The position numbers and the translations under genes are program-made. A stretch of DNA of 6,603 bases, from the NCBI GenBank assembly GCA_003135595.1, contig PLCI01000093.1:1-6603 (forward strand). Reading direction: 5' to 3'. Each line of letters opens with the position of its first letter. The stretch's first letter is position 1. Below, piece by piece: positions 1 to 5,503 of this stretch. The notes beneath the pieces are model-generated. The model made no database searches. It was given only the letters and a program-made list of their open reading frames with translations, and had not been told where the DNA came from. The stretch comes from Acidimicrobiaceae bacterium (lineage in GTDB: Bacteria; Actinomycetota; Acidimicrobiia; Acidimicrobiales; RAAP-2).

Positions 1-97
1 CTGGCGGCACGTCCCGGGCCGAGTGGCTCGGCAGGTCTCGGGCGCTGCGCCGTCGCACTGAGGCTCGGTCGCCGAGCCGATCTACCCCCGGACGCAG
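1..97. other. Noncoding or gene-edge stretch with two small hairpins
   Basis: I recognise no gene here. Two short perfect inverted repeats are visible: GCCGAG-TGG-CTCGGC at 18-32 and GGCTCGG-TCG-CCGAGCC at 62-78. They share the same core, so the right arm of the first (26-32) could instead pair with the right arm of the second (71-77). All three plus frames meet a stop by about 153, so the tail of a plus-strand gene entering from the left cannot be excluded. A minus-strand GTG at 58 lacks a convincing ribosome binding site. Confidence 0.4.
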
Positions 98-133
98 CAC
101 TGCGGTGGCGCCCTGGAGGGCGCCACCGCAGTG
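98..133 (-). terminator. Strong hairpin, probable terminator of the substrate-binding protein gene
   Basis: CACTGCGGTGGCGCCCT at 98-114 is the exact reverse complement of 117-133, giving a 17-bp perfect inverted repeat around GG (in practice about 16 bp with a TGGA loop). It lies 21 nt past the TAG stop of the minus-strand gene ending at 155. Neither side has a T-tract, so it is not a canonical intrinsic terminator. GC-rich hairpins without U-tracts are common at gene ends in actinobacteria, and its symmetry would also let it serve a convergent plus-strand transcript. Confidence 0.7.
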
Positions 134-154
134 GCCACGTGCACTATGAGTGAG

Positions 155-1795
155 CTAGGAGTGCCAGACCGACGTGAAGAACAGCACGGCCTGGTTCGGC
201 TGCAGGACCGGCTTCGCCGGCGGCGGGGTCGTGAAGGTCTTCCAGTTCTGCACGTACGACTTGGCCGCGACGCCGAGCACCACGCGGTCGGTCCACAGGT
301 ACGGGAGGTCCTTGTTGATCTGCGCGTTGACCGCGGCCCACGCCCTGGTCCTCGCTGTCTGGCTCGTTGCCGCCATTCCCGCGAGCATCAACTTCTCCGT
401 CGTGGCGTCGAGGTTGTTGGCGAAGTTGAGGTGGGACTTGGTCGAGAACCAGGGGTAGTTGAGGTCCGGCGAGACGCCACCGAACTGTGCCCAGGTGACT
501 GCCTGGTACAGGCCGAAGATCGCGTCACCGATGAGCTGGCCCTGCGAGACGCCGCTCAGGATCACCGTGAGGCCGACCGCACCCAGCATCGACTGGACCA
601 GCGTCGCCGCCGTCAGCACCGCGGGGTCGCCCGCCACGTAGGTGAGGGTGAACGTCCTTGAGGGGACCGGCACCTTCTTCACGTAGGCCTTGGCCTGGGC
701 CACGTTGTACGCGGGGTAGGCCTGCGGCTTGTAGTACGGGGACCCCTTGCTGAAGATGCCGTCGATCGTGAAGGACTCCCCGGCGTCGACCACCGACACG
801 AACTTCGAGCGGTCGATGGCGTACGCACACGCCTTGCGGAGGTTGAGGTCACCCTTGAAGGGCGGCTTCCCGCAGTTCAGCATCATGCAGTTCGAGCTGG
901 GCGAGTACTTCGGGAGCGTCGGGTAGTCGACCTCGAACGTGTAGCCCGCGCCAAGGGTATGGAACGTGCTGGTGATGTCGCCCTCGCCCTCGTGGATGAT
1001 GTCCACCGCGCCGCTCTTCAGCGCGTTGTACCTCGTCGGGCCGTCCGGGATCGGGTGGAACTCGATCTGCTGGAGGTACGGCAGGCCCGGACGCCAGTAG
1101 TGAGGGTTCTTGGTGCAGATGAACGACGTGCCGTAGTTCCACGCGCTGAACACGAACGGCCCGGTGCCGATGGGGTTACCGGTGTAGTCGTTGTGAGCCC
1201 CGTTGGCAGAGCCGAGGGTTTTCGGCGCGGCCATGAAGCCGATCTGCTGCTCGGCGAGCGTGTACGGGAACGTCGTCCACTTGTACTTCGTGAGGACCGT
1301 CACGGTCTGCTTGGCGACGTTGACGGTGTAGCCCTTGATGAGCGCACGGACCGCGTTGCCGGTCAGCCCCGAGTTGAAGTCGGCCAGCAGGTTGGCGTGG
1401 ATCGCCTGGGCGTTGCAGGGCGACCCGTCATGGAACTTCACGCCCGCGCGCGCGGTGATCGTCCAGGCGGTGTAGCCCGCGTTGTGCGAGAGCGACTTGG
1501 CCAGGTACGGGTACACGGTCTTGCCGTCGGACCCCACGACCATCAGCGGGTCATAGACCGCACGTGCGTAGCAGAAGCCTGACGTGTCCATGTTGGCGTA
1601 GTCAGGCGTGAACGGCTTGTTCTGCTCCGAGATGACACCAAACTTGATGGTGCCGCCTAGCTTGATTTTGCCGTCGACTGCGCCGGCAACGCCTTCTTGG
1701 ACTAGCTCGTCGACCAGTGCCCCAGTTGCAACCACACCACCAGCGGCCGCGGCGGACTGCGTAAGGAACTGTCGTCGGTCGTAGGTGTTGGTCAC
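155..1795 (-). CDS. ABC transporter substrate-binding protein, family 5 (peptide/nickel/oligopeptide type)
   Basis: This is the extracytoplasmic binding component of a Dpp/Opp-type importer, 546 residues, normal for the family. The N-terminus has a twin-arginine-like signal (DRRQFL at 6-11, then an Ala/Gly/Val-rich core to about 28), suggesting Tat export. No lipobox cysteine follows; the first Cys is residue 75. Family landmarks are AVYDPL (79-84), GVKFHDGSPCNA (118-129), NPIGTGPFVFSAW (207-219), the NPHYW region (230-234) and LRKACAYAIDR (319-329). I chose the GTG at 1795 because GAGGGGGG lies 4 nt upstream and the Tat motif then sits at the very N-terminus. An in-frame start at 1885 would add 30 residues ahead of the signal. 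No cognate permease or ATPase is in the window, so it is an orphan here. The ligand is unknown: peptides, nickel chelates, opines and other solutes all use this fold. Confidence 0.92.
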   Translation of the reverse strand: MTNTYDRRQFLTQSAAAAGGVVATGALVDELVQEGVAGAVDGKIKLGGTIKFGVISEQNKPFTPDYANMDTSGFCYARAVYDPLMVVGSDGKTVYPYLAKSLSHNAGYTAWTITARAGVKFHDGSPCNAQAIHANLLADFNSGLTGNAVRALIKGYTVNVAKQTVTVLTKYKWTTFPYTLAEQQIGFMAAPKTLGSANGAHNDYTGNPIGTGPFVFSAWNYGTSFICTKNPHYWRPGLPYLQQIEFHPIPDGPTRYNALKSGAVDIIHEGEGDITSTFHTLGAGYTFEVDYPTLPKYSPSSNCMMLNCGKPPFKGDLNLRKACAYAIDRSKFVSVVDAGESFTIDGIFSKGSPYYKPQAYPAYNVAQAKAYVKKVPVPSRTFTLTYVAGDPAVLTAATLVQSMLGAVGLTVILSGVSQGQLIGDAIFGLYQAVTWAQFGGVSPDLNYPWFSTKSHLNFANNLDATTEKLMLAGMAATSQTARTRAWAAVNAQINKDLPYLWTDRVVLGVAAKSYVQNWKTFTTPPPAKPVLQPNQAVLFFTSVWHS

Positions 1796-1799
1796 ATGA

Positions 1800-1807
1800 C
1801 CCCCCTC
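1800..1807 (-). promoter_or_regulatory. Shine-Dalgarno site that fixes the GTG start at 1795
   Basis: On the minus strand GAGGGGGG is followed by TCAT and then GTG. The purine run is the best ribosome binding site in this leader and supports 1795 over the upstream in-frame start at 1885. Confidence 0.75.
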
Positions 1808-1854
1808 ATCCGGCAAGCCCGTTCGGACCTGCATCTCACCGTGGCCCTTCGGCC

Positions 1855-1872
1855 CTATCGGCGCGACGATAG
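1855..1872. promoter_or_regulatory. 18-bp near-perfect palindrome, candidate operator
   Basis: CTATCGGCGCGACGATAG reads as a palindrome with one mismatched pair: arms CTATCG and CGATAG around a centre holding CGCG. It lies 59 nt upstream of the GTG of the substrate-binding protein gene and overlaps a possible -10 (TATCGT). Size and symmetry resemble sites for dimeric repressors such as TetR- or LacI-type proteins. No regulator gene is in the window. In RNA the same arms could form a 6-bp stem with a 6-nt loop. Confidence 0.4.
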
Positions 1873-2086
1873 CAACACTCTCCACATCAAAATGGTCGGG
1901 TGTCGTGCAAGATGTCGCTCCAGGCGGAACATTGTTTTGTCATGTCACGAGGTTCTTGCGGCTGGTGTCGAGTAACCACACGTTGCCGACCCCGCGCCGC
2001 CACGGTGACCTTGATCAACAACCGACTGGGAATCGCGACGTCGGCGGGCGACGGTGTCACCTGCCAGCGCACGCCGTCGACGCCAC

Positions 2087-2791
2087 TCAGGCGTTGCCGC
2101 GCCGTGACTCGAGGACGTCGGACGGCTGCAGGGTGAAGAAGCCGTCGGCGAAGAGCGCGTCGAGCACGATCGACGCGTCGCCATCCCAGGCGAGCGAGGT
2201 GGCCTGCGCGCGGCTCATCCGTCCTGTCACGAGGCGCATGAGCTCGAAGCGCGTCGTGCGCAGCGCGATGGGCGAGCCGTTGCCTTCGATCAGCTCGTCG
2301 CCGTCCTCGGTCGTCACGACCACGCCCGGCGCGCCCCCCGACGTCAGCATCGATGCCATCCGCTCCGCCGCTCGACGCGCGCCGATGCGGACCGAGTCCG
2401 TGGCCATGTCGCCAGGCACACCGAGCGCGTGGCAGAGGTCGTGCTCGTGGGTCACCGCGTCGAACGCCAGCGCCAGGAGGGACGGCGGCGCGTCGGAGAC
2501 GTCAACGGGCAGGTCGCGCCAGGTGTCGAGGACGTCGCCCATCGGCTCGTCTCGATGTCGCTGCACTTGCTCGGCCGTCCATTCGCTGAACCCGCTCGTG
2601 GGGAGTCGCTCCGCGCGGCGGTCCTCGAGCAGTCCGGTGAGGTGCCCGACCAGGTCCTTCACCGACCACGCAGGGCAGCACGGCACCACCGTCGCGAGAG
2701 TCGGGGCGTCGAGCGTCCGTGTCATCGCGTCGATGCGCTGCTGGGATGCCTCGTAGCTCGTCTTCAGCTCACTCATGTCGAGGTCCGTCAT
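2087..2791 (-). CDS. Maleylpyruvate isomerase-family, mycothiol-dependent (DinB-like) enzyme
   Basis: This 234-residue cytoplasmic protein belongs to the actinobacterial family annotated as mycothiol-dependent maleylpyruvate isomerase-like. Its members combine a DinB-like metal-binding four-helix bundle with a small C-terminal domain and use mycothiol as a cofactor or substrate. Visible landmarks are VPCCPAWSVKDLVGHL (36-51), DAVTHEHDLCHALG (111-124) and the C-terminal FELMRLVTGRMSRAQA (182-197) ending with AWDGD (201-205). H50, D111 and H115 sit where the family's metal ligands (His, Glu, His) are expected, so Asp may replace Glu. ATG at 2791 is chosen because AGGG, overlapping the TAG stop of the upstream permease, lies 8 nt before it; a GTG at 2800 has no spaced ribosome site. 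The 10-nt gap to the permease implies one operon. The true reaction is unknown: the family is large and mostly uncharacterised, and isomerase activity should not be assumed. Confidence 0.87.
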   Translation of the reverse strand: MTDLDMSELKTSYEASQQRIDAMTRTLDAPTLATVVPCCPAWSVKDLVGHLTGLLEDRRAERLPTSGFSEWTAEQVQRHRDEPMGDVLDTWRDLPVDVSDAPPSLLALAFDAVTHEHDLCHALGVPGDMATDSVRIGARRAAERMASMLTSGGAPGVVVTTEDGDELIEGNGSPIALRTTRFELMRLVTGRMSRAQATSLAWDGDASIVLDALFADGFFTLQPSDVLESRRGNA

Positions 2792-2801
2792 GGGCGACAC
2801 C

Positions 2802-3608
2802 CTACGGCGTGAGGAGCTTGCGGAACCGACGAGACGTCATCACGATCCCGGCGAACGACATCACGACGAGGTACCCGACGTGGCCTGCCATCGCCCAGTT
2901 GAAGACGCCGAGGTTGCACCCGCGCGCGAGCGCGACGCCCTGGTACAGCGGCGTCGCGCGCACCACGAGCTGCAGCCACCCGGGGTACTGGTCGATCGGG
3001 AAGAACGTCGCCGAGAACAGGAACATGGGCAGGAGCGCGAGCATGACGAGGTCGAAGTCCTGCCAGCTGCGCAAGAACGTGCACGCAGCCATGCCTGCAG
3101 AGGCGAAGGCGAGCGACGTGAGGATCGCGATCGGGAGGCACAGGATCGCCCACGCTGACTGCGTGTCGCCGAGCGCCCACATGCACACGAGGAAACTGAC
3201 CGAGTACAGCGAGCCTCGCGTCAGGCACCACGACAGCTCGCCGAGCGCGATGTCCTCCACGCTGAGCGGCGTCGCCATCACCGAGTCGTAGGTGTGGTCC
3301 ACCCGCAGCCGGAAGAAGGTGTTGAAGGTCGCGTCGAGCATCGAACCGTTCATGGCCGACGTCGCGAGCATGCCGGGGGCGACGAACGCCGCGTAGGTGA
3401 CCGCCGTGTGCGCCACGTGCACGGTGCCGATCAGGTGGTTGAGTCCGATGCCGAGGCTGAGCAGGTAGAAGAAGGGCTCGAAGAAGCCCGACACCAAGAA
3501 GTACCAGCCCTTGCGGTAGATCAGCGCGTTGCGCTCGAGCATGTGGACGGCACGGCGCGACCCGAAGGCGCCGGCGGGAAAGACGCGGAGCGTGGCGGCG
3601 AGAGCCAT
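2802..3608 (-). CDS. ABC-2 type transporter permease, second subunit (NodJ-like)
   Basis: This integral membrane subunit of an ABC-2 exporter has 268 residues, typical of the NodJ/DrrB-like group. Hydrophobic segments at about 35-57, 72-90, 128-147, 152-178, 184-205 and 242-258 fit the six-helix ABC-2 topology. Two blocks align without gaps to the neighbouring permease: the segment running from Y72 to W127, and P194-A226, which starts PMFLFS, ends PLYQGVA, and has 21 of 33 residues identical. The C-terminal basic tail (SRRFRKLL) matches that of its partner. The ATG at 3608 shares one base with the TGA of the upstream gene (TGATG) and has GAGG just before it, so I prefer it to an in-frame start at 3644 inside the upstream gene. 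It probably forms a heterodimer with the first permease. The exported substrate is unknown; lipid-linked saccharides, lipids and drugs are all known for this group. Confidence 0.92.
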   Translation of the reverse strand: MALAATLRVFPAGAFGSRRAVHMLERNALIYRKGWYFLVSGFFEPFFYLLSLGIGLNHLIGTVHVAHTAVTYAAFVAPGMLATSAMNGSMLDATFNTFFRLRVDHTYDSVMATPLSVEDIALGELSWCLTRGSLYSVSFLVCMWALGDTQSAWAILCLPIAILTSLAFASAGMAACTFLRSWQDFDLVMLALLPMFLFSATFFPIDQYPGWLQLVVRATPLYQGVALARGCNLGVFNWAMAGHVGYLVVMSFAGIVMTSRRFRKLLTP

Positions 3609-4459
3609 CAGGCCTCGAGTCGCTTGCGGAAGTTCCGGATGCACAGGTACGTGCCGACCGCGGTGAGAGCCACCAGGACCCCCACGTGGTACCCGGTCGT
3701 CGCGATTGATCCTTGCCCGAGCGCGAGGGTGCGGCAGATCGCGACGCCGTGGTACAGCGGCACGAACTGGACCACCGTGCGCAACCAGGCGGGGAGCTGG
3801 CTGATCGGGTAGAAGCTCCCCGAGAAGAGGAACATCGGGATGATCGCAAAGCGGTAGAAGACGGGGAACGACTTCTCATTCTCCTGGGTGGCCGTGAACG
3901 CCGCGATCGGAGCGGCGTAGGCGAGCCCGGTGAGCACCCCGGCGAGCGGGAGCAGCAATGCCCAGGGGCTCAAGAGCGTCTGGAACGCCTCGAGCACGCA
4001 CGTATAGATGACGCCCACCATGGCGACGTGGACCGCCACCCAGCTCAGCTTGCCGATGACGAGGTCCCGCGGCGTGATGGGCGTCGAGACTGCCGTCCAG
4101 TAGCTCCGCGTCCACTTGAACGACGCGAGGATCGGCCACATCGACTCGTTGGACGCGATCTGCATGCCCGTCATGGCGAGCAGCGCTGGCGCGACGAACT
4201 CGAGGTACGTCACGCCCGACACGCCGCCGGAGTGGTGGTTCACGAGCTTGCCGACGCCGAGCCCCATGGAAGCGAGGTACAGGACCGGGAACAAGAAGCT
4301 CGAGATGACCTGGCCCCGCCACGTGCGAGCCCAGAACGCCGCGTGGTACCAGAACGCGCGGCGCCACGGCGCCCACCCGAGGGTGGGCTGCTCGGCACGG
4401 GTCGTCGCGACCTGTGTTGCCTCCGCCGCTGCTCTCGCGTCGGTCGCCTCGGTCGTCAT
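3608..4459 (-). CDS. ABC-2 type transporter permease, first subunit (NodJ-like)
   Basis: This 283-residue membrane permease starts with a polar Ala/Thr-rich cytoplasmic tail of about 25 residues, then the amphipathic WAPWRRAFWYHAAFW segment that precedes the first helix in ABC-2 proteins. Hydrophobic segments lie near 52-70, 84-102, 138-158, 165-189, 203-219 and 255-274. YLEFVAPALLAM (85-96), PMFLFS (208-213) and PLYHGVA (234-240) are the blocks shared with the second permease. I chose the ATG at 4459 because it follows the ATPase stop by one base (TGAGATG) and has GGTGG upstream. The longer in-frame ORF reaching 4669 overlaps the ATPase gene and its extra N-terminal sequence is arginine/serine-rich and unlike the family. 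Tandem paralogous permeases after one ATPase suggest a heterodimeric channel with an ATPase homodimer. Confidence 0.92.
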   Translation of the reverse strand: MTTEATDARAAAEATQVATTRAEQPTLGWAPWRRAFWYHAAFWARTWRGQVISSFLFPVLYLASMGLGVGKLVNHHSGGVSGVTYLEFVAPALLAMTGMQIASNESMWPILASFKWTRSYWTAVSTPITPRDLVIGKLSWVAVHVAMVGVIYTCVLEAFQTLLSPWALLLPLAGVLTGLAYAAPIAAFTATQENEKSFPVFYRFAIIPMFLFSGSFYPISQLPAWLRTVVQFVPLYHGVAICRTLALGQGSIATTGYHVGVLVALTAVGTYLCIRNFRKRLEA

Positions 4460-4460
4460 C

Positions 4461-5381
4461 TCAGTCCACCAGCGTGCGGCCGGTGAGCCGCAAGAACACG
4501 TCCTCGAGCGTCGATCGCCGAACGAGCGCGCTCTGCGGTGCGAGCCCGCGCGCGTGGACCGCGGCGAGCGCCTCGTCGCCGTCGCCCACGTAGAGCAGCA
4601 GTCGGTCGGGCAGCTCCTCCACCCGATCGGCGAGGTCCGCCACGGCGTCTGCGCGCGGGCTGTGGCCATTCATCCCGAAGCGCAGCTCAAGGACCTCTCG
4701 TGTCGAGTGCTGCTGGATCAGCGCCTGTGGGGCGCCTTCGGCGACGATCTTGCCGCGATCCATCACGACGAGGCGATCGCAGAGCTGCTCGGCCTCGTCC
4801 ATGTAGTGCGTCGTGATGACCAGCGTGACGCCCTCCGACTTGAGGCGGTACAGCCGCTCCCACACAAGATGACGGGCCTGCGGGTCGAGCCCCGTCGTCG
4901 GCTCGTCGAGGATCAGCAGGTCGGGATCCGAGATAAGGGACCGAGCGATGGTCAGGCGGCGCTTCATCCCGCCGGAGAAGTTGTCGGCCTTCTCGTTCGC
5001 ACGCTCGGACAGCTGCGTAAACTCCAAGAGCTCGGTTGCGCGCCGCTTGATCTCCGCACGCGGGAGGTCGAAGTACCGCCCGTACATGATCAGGTTGTCC
5101 ATCGCGGACAGCTCGAGCTCCAAGGAGTCCTCCTGGGGCACGAGTCCGAGGCGCGCGCGGATCTGCGGCCCCTTGGTCTTGGGGTCCTGACCGAGCACCG
5201 TGAGCGTGCCCGCGGTCGGCGGCGAGATGCACGACACCATCTTCATCGTCGACGTCTTGCCGGCGCCGTTCGGCCCGAGGAAGCCGAAGCTCTCGCCGCG
5301 GTAGATCTCGAAGTCGATACCGTCGACGGCAGTGAAGTCGCCAAAGCGCTTGACGAGTCCACGGGCGGCAACCAGCGACAC
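4461..5381 (-). CDS. ABC exporter ATP-binding protein (NodI/DrrA-like)
   Basis: This is the cytoplasmic ATPase that powers the two permeases encoded next. Numbered from the GTG at 5381 (306 residues), it has Walker A GPNGAGKT (36-43), the Q-loop glutamine in VPQED (Q83), signature FSGGM (135-139), Walker B LLILDEP (155-161), D-loop GLDPQ (164-168) and switch histidine H192 in TTHYMDEAE. The QARHLVWERL stretch after the D-loop strongly resembles NodI, the ATPase of rhizobial lipo-oligosaccharide export, though here that says only exporter subfamily, not substrate. A C-terminal regulatory extension of about 85 residues ends in STLEDVFLRLTGR, usual for DrrA/NodI proteins. The start is uncertain: GTG at 5381 has GGA 7 nt upstream and puts the domain right at the N-terminus; GTG at 5402 would add seven residues and has no clear ribosome site. 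It is the first gene of the operon, whose promoter should lie in the divergent region to its right. Confidence 0.94.
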   Translation of the reverse strand: MSLVAARGLVKRFGDFTAVDGIDFEIYRGESFGFLGPNGAGKTSTMKMVSCISPPTAGTLTVLGQDPKTKGPQIRARLGLVPQEDSLELELSAMDNLIMYGRYFDLPRAEIKRRATELLEFTQLSERANEKADNFSGGMKRRLTIARSLISDPDLLILDEPTTGLDPQARHLVWERLYRLKSEGVTLVITTHYMDEAEQLCDRLVVMDRGKIVAEGAPQALIQQHSTREVLELRFGMNGHSPRADAVADLADRVEELPDRLLLYVGDGDEALAAVHARGLAPQSALVRRSTLEDVFLRLTGRTLVD

Positions 5382-5499
5382 GCGGGAATCCGGGCTTACC
5401 ACCTGCGCAACGCTACATCGTGGGTATGACGCCGATCCCGTCGCCACGACGCCCGGTCCGCAAGACTCGCGCCATCTCCCGACACGCCGAAGCCAGCAC
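5382..5499. promoter_or_regulatory. Divergent intergenic region between the exporter operon and the symporter gene
   Basis: This span of about 118 bases must supply start signals for both directions, since the exporter operon leaves to the left and the symporter gene to the right. I find no convincing -35/-10 pairs. A perfect short inverted repeat, CGTCG-CCA-CGACG, lies at 5439-5451, and an imperfect one pairs TACCAC (5397-5402) with GTGGGTA (5420-5426). Either could bind a regulator or be chance in GC-rich DNA. A 25-codon plus-strand ORF (5426-5503) occupies most of the right half. Confidence 0.5.
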
Positions 5500-5503
5500 G
5501 TGA
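5426..5503 (+). CDS. Possible 25-codon upstream ORF overlapping the symporter start
   Basis: An ATG at 5426 opens a short basic reading frame (beginning MTPIPSPRRPVRKTR, ending AEAST) whose TGA stop at 5501-5503 overlaps the GTG start of the symporter as GTGA. That arrangement is typical of translationally coupled pairs. The peptide resembles nothing I know, and only GTGGG just before the ATG could serve as a ribosome site, which is too close to be good. It may be a leader peptide, a leaderless start, or simple chance. Confidence 0.25.
   Translation: MTPIPSPRRPVRKTRAISRHAEAST

Larger units (their letters stand above)
1796..2086 (-). promoter_or_regulatory. Intergenic leader and probable promoter region of the substrate-binding protein gene
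   Basis: About 290 bases lie between the TGA of the upstream enzyme gene (2087-2089) and the GTG at 1795. The segment around 1870-1975 is more AT-rich than its surroundings, as expected of a promoter, but I find no convincing -35/-10 pair. TATCGT on the minus strand (1871-1866) resembles a -10 hexamer yet lacks a good -35. An imperfect hairpin (CGACGG at 2049-2054 with CCGTCG at 2074-2079) just past the enzyme gene could be a weak terminator. A 61-codon minus-strand ORF at 1887-2072 has no protein-like composition and no family resemblance. Confidence 0.45.

Noticed and set aside
1..58. Possible minus-strand gene starting at the GTG at 58
   Set aside because: No ribosome binding site and only 19 codons before the window edge; cannot be supported.
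959..1582. 207-codon plus-strand ORF inside the substrate-binding protein gene
   Set aside because: Antisense to a clear family 5 protein, low-complexity Arg/Val/Glu composition, no motif.
1796..1885. 30-residue N-terminal extension of the substrate-binding protein
   Set aside because: It would bury the twin-arginine signal, and the strong GAGGGGGG site is placed for the GTG at 1795.
2011..2018. TTGATCAA 8-bp palindrome in the intergenic region
   Set aside because: Too short and not extended by its flanks; expected by chance.
1887..2072. 61-codon minus-strand ORF between the enzyme gene and the binding-protein gene
   Set aside because: No ribosome site of note, no recognisable motif, and it lies in the likely promoter region.
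3713..4486. 257-codon plus-strand ORF opposite the first permease gene
   Set aside because: Highly charged, Arg/Glu/His-dominated composition with no fold signature; a mirror of the real minus-strand codons.
4116..5429. 437-codon plus-strand ORF opposite the ATPase and first permease genes
   Set aside because: It is antisense to two well-supported genes, Arg/His/Glu-rich without any family motif, and typical of spurious ORFs in GC-rich DNA.
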